64,000 nt of DNA, from positions 1,075,501 through 1,139,500 of the forward strand of contig NC_084672.1 of the NCBI RefSeq assembly GCF_028389875.1, read 5' to 3'. The stretch comes from Rhea pennata. Taxonomy: Eukaryota; Chordata; Aves; Rheiformes; Rheidae. This document shows positions 1 to 7,603 of this stretch, one piece after another. Every line of letters starts with the position of its first letter. Within the stretch, counting starts at the first letter, position 1. The notes beneath the pieces are model-generated. The model worked only from the letters and a program-made list of their open reading frames with translations, was not told the origin of the DNA and searched no databases. The translations under genes were made by a program, and so were the position numbers.

Positions 1-205
1 GAAGGAGACTCTACCACCTCGCTGGGCAGCTTGTTCCAATGCTCTGTCACTCTCACTGTAAAGAAGTTCTTCCTCATATTCAGGCAGAACTTCCTGTGTT
101 TCAGTTTGTGCCCGTTGCCTCTTGTTCTGTTGCTTGACACCACTGAAAAGAGTCTGGCCCCATCCCTTTGACATCCTTCCTTAAGGTATTTGTGGACATT
201 GATAT
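1..205 (-). repeat. CR1 LINE 3' fragment (antisense), cut by window edge
   Basis: Read on the minus strand this is the end of CR1 ORF2 and the start of its 3' UTR, with the recognisable CR1 phrases around AGAGGCAACGGGC, the GTGACAGAGC segment and TGCCCAG..GTGGAGTC. It lies in SPG11 intron 6 in the same orientation as the gene. The extreme 3' tail would be off the left edge. The match fades near 205. Family membership is clear; the subfamily is not determined. Confidence 0.9.
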
Positions 206-385
206 CTGCTGCCTCTCTTTCAAAATGATGATGCTAAGCTGCAGATGATCCATTTAGATTTCACCTCAGCAAGAATGAATCACAAATTATCACAAACAGC
301 TGTGAGACAAATGGGAAAGAATGGCACTACAAACAAAAACGTTTTTAACCGGAGCCTACATGAGAACAATCGTAACAAATCTCAC

Positions 386-843
386 CTGTCAGAAGTAAAC
401 ATAATGGTGCTTCACTACAATCCACAAAAACACAATTTTTGCCGAAGTGGTAATACGTCACATCTTGTGATTCTAAATTCCAGGCAGCAACAGTCAATTC
501 TTTGTCACTTGTTAATACTACAAATAGCGCTTTAAATGCAGTCACAGATTTACACTCCAATTTCATCATTTCTTGTGATCCTTCAAGAGGTATTTGTTTC
601 CACTGCTGTCTTCCATCACTGATATCTGAACCATCATTTTGCAATTGTTTGGAAAGGACACAGGTAACATCCTCTGGAACAATGGCCATGGCGTTCTCAG
701 AACTTTCATAGATTACAGAATCATGATATTCAACATGGGGAAAATACTGGTACCAAGGCAAATGGCCATACACCAAATTTGGATAATCGGGTTTTCTTTT
801 CCTTATGACATTACACAGTGAGGCTAAGTGTGCCTTCCAGGAC
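386..843 (-). CDS. SPG11: SPG11 exon 6
   Basis: Acceptor CATGCCAG|GTCCTGG at 843, donor CTGACAG|GTGAGAT at 386. Encodes the segment from SWKAHLASLC to CLLLT, including AWNLESQDVTYYHFGKNC. Phase 2 in (AG|G completes Arg), phase 1 out. The first 25 or so codons lie upstream of the first in-frame Met, so an ORF caller would trim them. Confidence 0.95.
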
Positions 844-3018
844 CTGGCATGAAGAAAAAGGTTATCTATAATACCAGTTGTTATGCCAAGAGAAACAAAG
901 AGATCAACTTTTAAAGTTTATCAGTCAAATAATATACATTTAGATTTGAACTAAATGATCATAACTGCATTAGCTGATAAAGTCCAGTAAGTTTAGTATT
1001 TTTACCGGAAGCTTTTTCTTTTCCTCACAGAAAATTACATCAAATTAAAAAAAAACTACTTTTAGAATGAAATAAATTCACAGGACTGAATAGTTACTGC
1101 CTTTACTTGAAGTCATAATTAGTAAACTTTATTAGTATGAATACCTCCATTACTAAAGTTCATAACATAGTTGAAACGTTTTATATGAACACAAAGTAAT
1201 TTGAAGTCTGTGTGTACTCATCTGTATTAAACACGCATCAAACCATAAAGAACTTAAAATACAAAAATCTGTCAATACTGGCTCAAACTCATGCCCATGC
1301 AGCAAACAGCAATTGCTATTCGGAAGCTGTTCAGTGACATATGTGAAGTTGCTTTTGTCTGTCTCTTAAAGCCTAAAATTCATAAAAGATTTAAAGCAAG
1401 ATGAACTTTCACACACCTGATTTCACTTGCAACAACTACAATTATAAAAATTCAGTAGTTTAGTGATCACTGTTCTATAGGAGGCAAAAATCAGCCCATC
1501 TTAGAAGGCATTTTCATGATGTACCTGTCTGTCCGGAAAGACAATGTCATAAGCTCCATACTATAATCAGAACTAGCAAGGTCATCCTCATCAAGTCCTT
1601 CAGGTGGCCTCACGGGAAGATTTTCAGGATCTCTCTTACAGAGCAAATGTTCAGGGAACTGTCTGTAAAGAAATACTAAAAATCAGTTTTCACTTGCCTC
1701 ATGATTTAAGCTTTTTTTTTTTTTTCATATTTAACCACTCCACCAGCAAAGCTACAACTGAAATTGGAAACAAATCCAAAACTGGAGCTATCATAGAGAA
1801 GCAGTTTTCTCTCAGAATAATGTATTTCACATAAATGTCCACATAAGCTATCAAAACCTGATGTTACTCCCTTTGAGGTGGACAACCTCCAAATTACAAT
1901 CGAGGCTTATTTTGTCAAGCAGAATTAGTAAAGCTGTAACAGAACAGTTTAACAATCTCGTGCTCTATAGTACTTGCGAAAGGGTGTACCATTGCCAGTA
2001 ATTAACAGCCCATAGCCTAATCTTCCTAGAAAAAGAATAAAGTCCATTATTTCTATTTTTTTAAAAGTAACAGAACAAAAACTGAAGTAAATTGGCAGTC
2101 TTTAAAGAAATACGTTTTTAAAAAATTATTTTTGACCTACCATTGAGCCAGGATTCAACATACAAAGCTGATAGTGTCTGAAGTATTAGAGTACCGAGAT
2201 AAGGCAATTTCTTAATGTTAGTTGTTCTCAAAATTTTTATTTAGGAATTCTGCTGCAAACATACCTGAAATACACATTTAGATCCACAGAAATGGCACAG
2301 TTGGAAGAACTGATGATCACAGCAACACTGAGATCATGTGACACTTTTACTGCAGTGAGTGGCAATGGGATGGTTTTACTCCTGTCCTCACCCTCCACGT
2401 CTCGCTGACAGAGTGCTATGTCAATGGTTGCTAGACGTGCACCATCAAAAGAATCAAAAATATCTTTGTACAGTATCAAAGAAAATGACAGGCTTTACAA
2501 ACTCTTTTCAGTTGTCCCATGTGACAGGACAAGAGGCAACGCGCAGAAATTGAAGCACAGGAAGTTCTGCCTGAACATGAGGGGGAATTTCTTCACTGTG
2601 GGAGTGACAGAGCCCTGGCACAGGTTGCCCAGAGAGGTTGTGGAGTCTCCTTCTCTGGAGATCTTCAAGGCCGCCTGGATGCAACCCTGTCTAAAATGCT
2701 CTAGGTGACCCTGCTGAGTGGGGAGGTTGGACTAGATGATCTCCAGAGGTCCCTTCCAACCTTACTGATTCTATGAATCTATGGTTCAGCCTATCCAGCA
2801 GAAAGGAAATTACATAGGAGAGGGAAAAACAGATAACTGTTTTCTAAACTCTGATGCACTGAATATTATAGATTATTTCTAAAGAACCTAATTAAGAACA
2901 GAATGCCTATTGCCAGTAGACTTCAGCTTGCCATACACATATTCATATATCAAAAAAATTTGAAAATTGTTATTCCAGTGTGAAACAAGTGACAAGCTGA
3001 GAAACTACATTGATATAT

Positions 3019-3059
<41 letters not shown>

Positions 3060-5719
3060 TACAATGACTGGTACTTTACCACTCAAGCTCTTTGTTGAAA
3101 GCATCTTCAAAATAGAGGTTTGAATTTCTTTAATGAAGTTTGTGTTAAACCCTGACAGAACTCCAAAACAGAAAACTGACTTTATTCTTCCAGATCATTT
3201 CAACTGAGAGCTAGTCTCTATCACAAAGGATACAAATCCAGCCTGAACTATCTAACAAAAACAGAATTCCCCTGCAGAAATTAGTATCTGTTATTCTTTC
3301 CAAAACTTGTGGAGGCATATCAAGGGTAAAGCAGTCACACGCCTCTAAGTGCGAGTCTTCTCCAGGAAAAGTAAAGTGCACAAGAATAAAGTTATTGAGC
3401 AGAAGTATGCATGTGCTGTCCTTAAAAGAAAGGATCTTTGAAGAACAAACTGAAGAAAGACCTGTAAATTTAAAGACAGTATTTTAGGATGCTAAAAAAC
3501 TGATGCATTTGATTTTAAAGATTTCGTAATAAAATTGTAGCTCAAATTCATTTCCTCAGCTACCTTCTTAAAAAAGCATGGCTTTGTGTGTTTACTGGCA
3601 TTATTTTGGTTTAAATCTGACATTTTATATCTGGAACGCTAATGTTAGAACAGTTCTCTAAAACAGTGCTGGCTGTTTAAATAGGTACTACTGTAAAGGA
3701 CAAAGGACAAAAAAAGGACCAAAAAAAACCCAGAAAACAATTTTTCAATCAACACTAAATAAAAGCTACTATCTTTGGAAATTAAAATATTTTAATATGG
3801 GAGACTGTTTAAGAACATGTAAAACATCAAAGCCCTAAATCCTGCACAGACTGCGTATTTTTACTCTGTATTACATTTGCTAATCACAGAACATAAAGTT
3901 AAATACACACTTCATCTTTACAGAACTAGCGAACAGCCCCATCCCTATGTTTTCTTCCCATCAATTCTAAAATTAAAGGGATAATTTGAGACAGCAGGGC
4001 TGCATGAATATGTTTATTAAGCTCTTCTGTAATACTCTGTAATATCCAAACATCTTACCCCACAATAGTTTTTTAATTTCCTCTAGTAATATCATTTTTG
4101 AATACAGAAATGTCCCTATCATTTTTCAAGTCTCTAATACTGTTACTGATCATGTTAAACCAGTATGGGACCTTCAAACCACTAATGTACTGAAAATAGT
4201 GTGAAAATATATATACTTTCCTAATGCTCAATCTTGCTGCCTCTACTTGCTTGATCAGATGAAGCAGAATTAGCCCTATAATAATTTCACATATGGAATA
4301 GACATTAAAATTTACTCACTAATATTATTAACTTCAAGGAACTTTTTAAGTGTATCTTCCTTACAACTGTGCAGGGAAATCGGGTTGTATTTTCCATCTT
4401 CTATAGTGAATTCATAGACAAACAGTTCATGACTTTTACTAAGAGTCAGTATTTTTGTCTTGTCTGCTTGCAGATCATAATCTTCTGTACTCTCCCACAT
4501 GAAGCTGGAGATATAACATTCAAAATGTTTATTCACCTTGCTCTTTTTCCACATACCATACATTGAACAGTTCTGGAAGCTTGCTAGCGACACAGCATAA
4601 TTTTAATCTTTTGCAGTAAATATTCCAACCTCCCCACAACACTACTAAACATTTCACTCCTGGTGGAAGTTGCAACGCAAGAGAGTGTTTGGGGTATCCC
4701 TACTTCTCTCTCAGAAGAATAAGATATTTCTCTATTCTCTTGGGTCTCCTCCCTTCACTTCTCTACAATATTATGTGGCATGCGAGCAATGCTCTGCTCG
4801 AGGACTTCTTTTAGGAGGGGCAACAGCAGCACTGTCAGCTAGGTAGAAACGGAGCTGCCAAATCATTTCCAGCCTTTCTGTCTCCCTACTGCTACAGCTG
4901 AGAAACTTCAGGTGACTCCAAACCTGCTCCCACATGAGAGCATGCAAAAAAAGCAGCCAGAAGGCCACTCAGGATGATGTACAGTGAAGCAAAAGAACAC
5001 TCTAACAGAGTTAGTACTGCTTGACACAAATGTTTGGAATTGCAATCTGACTGTAGTTTTGACTCAGTATTAAAAGCAAATGATGATAGACTTCTCATGT
5101 GATCACTGCATGTCATGCGCAAGAGCTTGCCACTGACCATAAAATAAGGAAGTTAAACACTCAGGGCACTACAAAATTTAAAGCCAGCAATTCCACAAAG
5201 CTAGTGGAAATTGTTCTTATTGCTGATCTACTGTAATGAATGCAGCCACTCCACAACTAACTAAGAAGATATAGCCTTCTTAACCCCAGCAGCGGAATTT
5301 AAGGGGAGCACATCCCATTTCAAGGCAGGGTTTGAAAGCCCCCTTTGGTCTCCTGCAGTTGTCAGGGACTCCCCTCCTATACAGGGCTGGTCTCTCTGCG
5401 GGAGCACCCTCAGTTCCTAGGGCCCACCCGGCGCCTCTCACCAAAGCAGAGGGACCTCAGGGAGCCCCTCCCGGCCTTCCTTCCCTTGCTCGCTCCCCGC
5501 CACTTACTCAGCCCAGTCTCCCGAGATAACGCTGCCCCGGGCCCGGCCGCCGCTGCCCGGCACCAGCGACTGCAGGTAGATCCCGCCAGAGGCCAGGAGG
5601 CTGCCCAGAGCATCCTGGCCTCCGCTCAGCTGCACCCGGGCCGCCTCCCGCAGGGAGTCCTGCGCCTCCTCCGAGAAGGGCGCCAGCAGGATGCGCAGCT
5701 CTCGCTTCGCCCCCTCCAT
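386..5719 (-). CDS. SPG11: SPG11 (spatacsin), exons 1-6, 3' part outside window
   Basis: N-terminal about 473 codons of spatacsin, the very large (about 2,400-residue) protein that works with spastizin (ZFYVE26) and AP-5 in lysosome and autolysosome reformation; loss causes hereditary spastic paraplegia 11 in humans. Six exons were joined by hand: 5508-5719, 4320-4504, 3234-3461, 2265-2463, 1525-1662 and 386-843. Lengths 212, 185, 228, 199, 138 and 458 keep one open frame through all junctions. Blocks typical of the N-terminal beta-propeller-like region are visible: ELFVYEF, CRGILFLL, GWIYIFDSFDG, KVSHDLSVAVIISSSN and LDEDDLASSDYSMEL. The start codon at 5719 gives MEGAKRELRILLAPF, shorter at the N-terminus than the human protein. 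Promoter: CpG island just upstream. Intron 3 looks U12-type. Identity is from recognised protein similarity; function is family knowledge. Confidence 0.96.
1525..1662 (-). CDS. SPG11: SPG11 exon 5
   Basis: A 138-nt exon with no internal start codon before most of it. Acceptor TTTACAG|ACAGTTCC, donor GACAG|GTACATC. It encodes RQFPEHLLCKRDPENLPV followed by RPPEGLDEDDLASSDYSMEL and MTLSFRTDR. Phase 2 at both ends agrees with exons 4 and 6. Confidence 0.95.
2265..2463 (-). CDS. SPG11: SPG11 exon 4
   Basis: Acceptor GTACAAAG|ATATTTTTG at 2463 and donor TTTCAG|GTATGTTT at 2265. Encodes (Y)IFDSFDGARLATIDIALC through LNVYFR. It is preceded by a U12-type branch-site candidate 12 nt upstream of the acceptor and by a CR1 insertion. 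Phase 1 in, phase 2 out. Confidence 0.94.
2497..2783 (+). repeat. CR1 LINE 3' end (about 285 bp)
   Basis: Plus-strand CR1: end of ORF2, then the 3' UTR with GGACTAGATGATCTCCAGAG and the tail CTGATTCTATGAATCTATGG. It is 5'-truncated, as most CR1 copies are. Inserted opposite to SPG11 in intron 3, about 14 bp from the U12-type branch motif. Confidence 0.95.
3020..3056. repeat. Homopolymer, 37 T on plus (37 A in SPG11 sense)
   Basis: Uninterrupted run of T inside SPG11 intron 3. Length is likely polymorphic or imprecise in assembly. No adjacent retroposon body was recognised. Confidence 0.95.
3234..3461 (-). CDS. SPG11: SPG11 exon 3
   Basis: Found by translation between exons 2 and 4. Acceptor AATTTACAG|GTCTTTC at 3461; donor GGATTT|GTATCCTTTG at 3234. 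Encodes SLSSVCSSKILSFKDSTC.., FTFPGEDSHLEACDCFTL and NFCRGILFLLDSSGWI(Y). It lacks a useful in-frame Met and so is easy to miss. Phase 1 at both ends. Confidence 0.94.
4320..4504 (-). CDS. SPG11: SPG11 exon 2
   Basis: Acceptor TATATCTCCAG|CTTCATG at 4504 and donor AATATTA|GTGAGTAAA at 4320. Encodes (D)FMWESTEDYDLQADKTKI, LTLSKSHELFVYEFTIEDGK and CKEDTLKKFLEVNNI(S). Phase 2 in, phase 1 out, matching neighbours. Confidence 0.95.
5508..5719 (-). CDS. SPG11: SPG11 exon 1 with start codon
   Basis: ATG at 5719-5717 opens MEGAKRELRILLAPFSEEAQ and runs to ISGDWA(D); donor GGGCTGA|GTAAGTGG at 5508. The frame stays open upstream only to a TTG at 5740, so the ATG at 5719 is the supported start. It aligns with the human N-terminus in the ALGSLLASGGIYLQSLVPGS block. 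The exon lies inside a CpG island. Confidence 0.94.
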
Positions 5720-5794
5720 CCTCCTTAGGGCAGGCCACAACCCCCGGACTAACCGCCGCCCACGCCCCAGCCCGCCACCGCCGCCCCCTGCCCC

Positions 5795-5830
5795 GCCGCC
5801 ATCTTAGACAGGGCTGCCCTTCCTTCCGGT
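5795..5830 (-). promoter_or_regulatory. YY1-type and ETS-type motifs upstream of SPG11 ATG
   Basis: Minus strand AAGATGGCGGC (plus 5795-5805) is the YY1 consensus, 76 bp upstream of the SPG11 ATG. ACCGGAAG (plus 5823-5830) is an ETS/GABPA consensus just upstream. YY1 sites in this orientation just downstream of transcription starts are common in housekeeping genes. Binding is inferred, not shown. Confidence 0.6.
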
Positions 5831-5863
5831 CAGCTGACAGAGCTGGCCAACCCCCATCACCCG

Positions 5864-5932
5864 CCTACGGCTCCCAGCAGGCAGTGCGCCGGCCCGGCGC
5901 CATGGAGCACAGCCTGCTGGGAGCTGTAGTCT
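5864..5932. promoter_or_regulatory. Inverted pair of ZNF143-like (SBS) motifs
   Basis: Plus strand CTACGGCTCCCAGCAGGCAG from 5865 and minus strand GACTACAGCTCCCAGCAGGC (plus 5912-5931) both match the ZNF143/STAF binding consensus ACTACAAYTCCCAGMATGC closely. The shared core makes a perfect 13-bp inverted repeat, GCTCCCAGCAGGC at 5870-5882 and its complement at 5912-5924, with a 29-bp GC-rich spacer. Placed between SPG11 and CIAO2A, with one motif facing each gene. Confidence 0.6.
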
Positions 5933-6040
5933 CCCGAGCGCCGGCGGCGGCCGCCCGTGACAGGGCTCAGCCGAGAGCGCTGCGCCCGCCGGCCCCCGCG
6001 GGCGGGTGGCGGAGCCCGGGAGAAGCCAGGCAGTCCCCCC

Positions 6041-7151
6041 TCTGGGGACTCGGATGTTAATCGCACGACCCGGGCATGCAACTCCACACAGTGCCAGGCA
6101 GCCTGGAATTAGCCTGAAACCAACAGCAACCCTAACCCCTAGTTCCCATTACCCAACCTTCCTGTTCTAGCTCTAGTTTCAAAATTATTAACCGCAGTGT
6201 AATGACAACTCTTTCCCAGATTCTCCCTTTGAAGCTTAAACACTACTGCTACCTGGAAAAGGTAGGCTTTCCTGGGGTAAACTATCAGCCAACAGCCCCT
6301 CTCTTGAGGCCTGATCAACAACCTGAGGGCACTAACAGGCCATAACGGTCCTGGGCGGCCTCACCTGGGGCCTCTCCATTTCAGCACAGCCCAGGGCCTT
6401 CAGTCCCTTCCTGGGCTGTGCCGTAGCAGCGCTGCGCCCCAGCTCAGCCACAGCCTGGCCCCCACCTGGCCACGGGCCCCCTTGATCTCGACCCGCTGCA
6501 GACCGACCTCCCTGCCTGACCATGAACATGCCCGGCGAGCGCCACGCTTGGTGGAACCTGGCCAGGATCTCCAGGCCTGTCCTGCTCAGGTGCTGTGGGG
6601 CTGGGCCTCTGCCTCTCCTGGACAGCCTGTGCCAACACCTATTTTTATTTAAGAGAACTCAAATAGACTATTACACTTGTGTTTTCATCTAGACAGACAT
6701 TAAAACATGGCAAAGCAACCTTTAAAATAAAATAATTTCAGAAGCAGTCCTCAAAAGAAAAAAACACCACAAGCCTCTTTAAATGCTCTTTTTAAGCTGT
6801 GCAGTCAATGAACTATAAAGCTCAGTTGCTCCAGCCGACAGTGCATACTTGCAAAGAAGTGGTGCTTTCAAACTACATGTTTCTAGCACGTTCTCCGTCC
6901 CTGCCGGTCACACCAAGGCAGCACGCACCCAGCAAAGGGGATCTCAGAGCTCCCACAAGACCTGTTTCAGGACGTCGTTTCCAGCCAGGCCTCTGCCCCG
7001 CAGCAGCTCCGCAGAGCCAGGCAGATCGCTCACTGCCCGCGGTGGCAGAACGCTGCTGCGTCGCCTCAGGGCGGCCGCGCCCCGCCACAGACCCGCGCAA
7101 CGGCCGCTCGCGCCCGCCGGCGGAGCCCGCCACCCACCGAGCGGCGAGACC
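6041..7151. other. Spacer between SPG11 and CIAO2A promoters
   Basis: Mixed-composition intergenic sequence with no supported gene. A short hairpin, CACAGCCCAGG at 6385-6395 and its exact complement at 6410-6420, is the only local structure noted. GC content rises sharply from about 7040 into the CIAO2A promoter. Open frames here are CpG-driven and show no known family. Confidence 0.6.
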
Positions 7152-7343
7152 CCGCCCCTGGGCGGGGCCTCGGCAACGTAACCACGCCTCTCCTTGGGCG
7201 GGGACCTCGGCAACGTACCTCCGCCCCTGGGAGGGGCCTCGGCACCGGTGCCCCACCTCTGGGCGTGGCTTCAACGCCGTAACCCCACCCCTAGGCGGGG
7301 TCCAGGCCGCGAAGCCCCGCCCCTGAGGTGGGTGGCCCGCCCC
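7152..7343. promoter_or_regulatory. CIAO2A: Six-unit GC-box tandem array, CIAO2A promoter
   Basis: About six imperfect units of 31-34 bp starting near 7152, 7185, 7219, 7252, 7284 and 7315. The core is palindromic, CCGCCCCTGGGCGGGG, so each unit offers Sp1/KLF-type GC boxes on both strands. Units 1 and 2 also carry CTCGGCAACGTA, whose GGCAAC resembles an RFX half-site. The array ends about 130 bp upstream of the CIAO2A ATG, and an ETS-like AGGAAGT follows at about 7380. Transcription-factor use is inference. Confidence 0.7.
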
Positions 7344-7476
7344 CAGGGCTCGGCGCGCTGGCCCCGCCCCGCCCCCGGGAGGAAGTTCCCGCTGTGGCGG
7401 CGGCCGACTGACGGGTCGGTCGGCAGACGGTGGCCGCGCGGGTCCGGTCCGCGCTCTCCCATGGCGGAGCGGGAGG

Positions 7477-7603
7477 ATGTCGCTGGTGTTGGGGCTGCTG
7501 TCGCACACGCTGGGCAGGGTGCTGTGGTACTCCGGGCTCCATAGGGGCTGCCATGCCCCGCGGAAGCAGGCCATGGAGCAGGACAAGGCGCTCGAGGTTT
7601 ACG
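7477..7603 (+). CDS. CIAO2A: CIAO2A exon 1 with start codon
   Basis: ATG at 7477 has A at -3. Donor GTTTACG|GTGACTG at 7603, phase 1. Encodes [20 protein letters not shown] through QDKALEVY(D). An out-of-frame ATG at 7461 precedes it, with C at -3, so leaky scanning would favour 7477. Confidence 0.96.

Larger units (their letters stand above)
2464..3233 (-). other. SPG11: SPG11 intron 3, probable U12-type (GT-AG minor spliceosome) intron
   Basis: The donor read on the minus strand is GTATCCTTTG (plus 3224-3233), an exact match to the minor-spliceosome 5' splice consensus RTATCCTTT and a poor major-spliceosome donor. Near the acceptor is TTCTTTGAT (plus 2475-2483), one mismatch from the branch consensus TTCCTTRAY, with its branch A 12 nt from the exon, inside the tight U12 spacing. 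There is no polypyrimidine tract immediately before the acceptor. Splicing here restores the conserved GWIYIFD junction. The intron is 770 nt and holds a CR1 copy and a 37-nt homopolymer. Confidence 0.85.
844..5507 (-). other. SPG11: SPG11 introns 1-5, remaining sequence
   Basis: Intron 1 is 4505-5507, intron 2 is 3462-4319, intron 3 is 2464-3233, intron 4 is 1664-2264 by the exon boundaries given here, and intron 5 is 844-1524. Apart from the CR1 copy and homopolymer in intron 3 they are AT-rich unique sequence in which I see no further exon, RNA gene or repeat. Introns 1, 2, 4 and 5 have ordinary major-class donors (GTAAGT, GTGAGT, GTATGT, GTACAT). Confidence 0.8.
5480..6040. promoter_or_regulatory. 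SPG11: CpG island, SPG11 promoter and first exon
   Basis: Dense CpG and high GC covering SPG11 exon 1 and about 320 bp upstream. It contains a YY1-type motif, an ETS motif and two ZNF143-type motifs, the usual equipment of a TATA-less housekeeping promoter. The start site itself cannot be seen; YY1 position suggests it is near 5800-5840 on the minus strand. Confidence 0.85.

Noticed and set aside
7461-7544. Upstream start codon giving [20 protein letters not shown] and overlapping CIAO2A out of frame
   Set aside because: C at -3 is a weaker context than the A at -3 of the true start, and the 27-codon frame has no known family. It might still modulate translation, but nothing in the sequence requires that.
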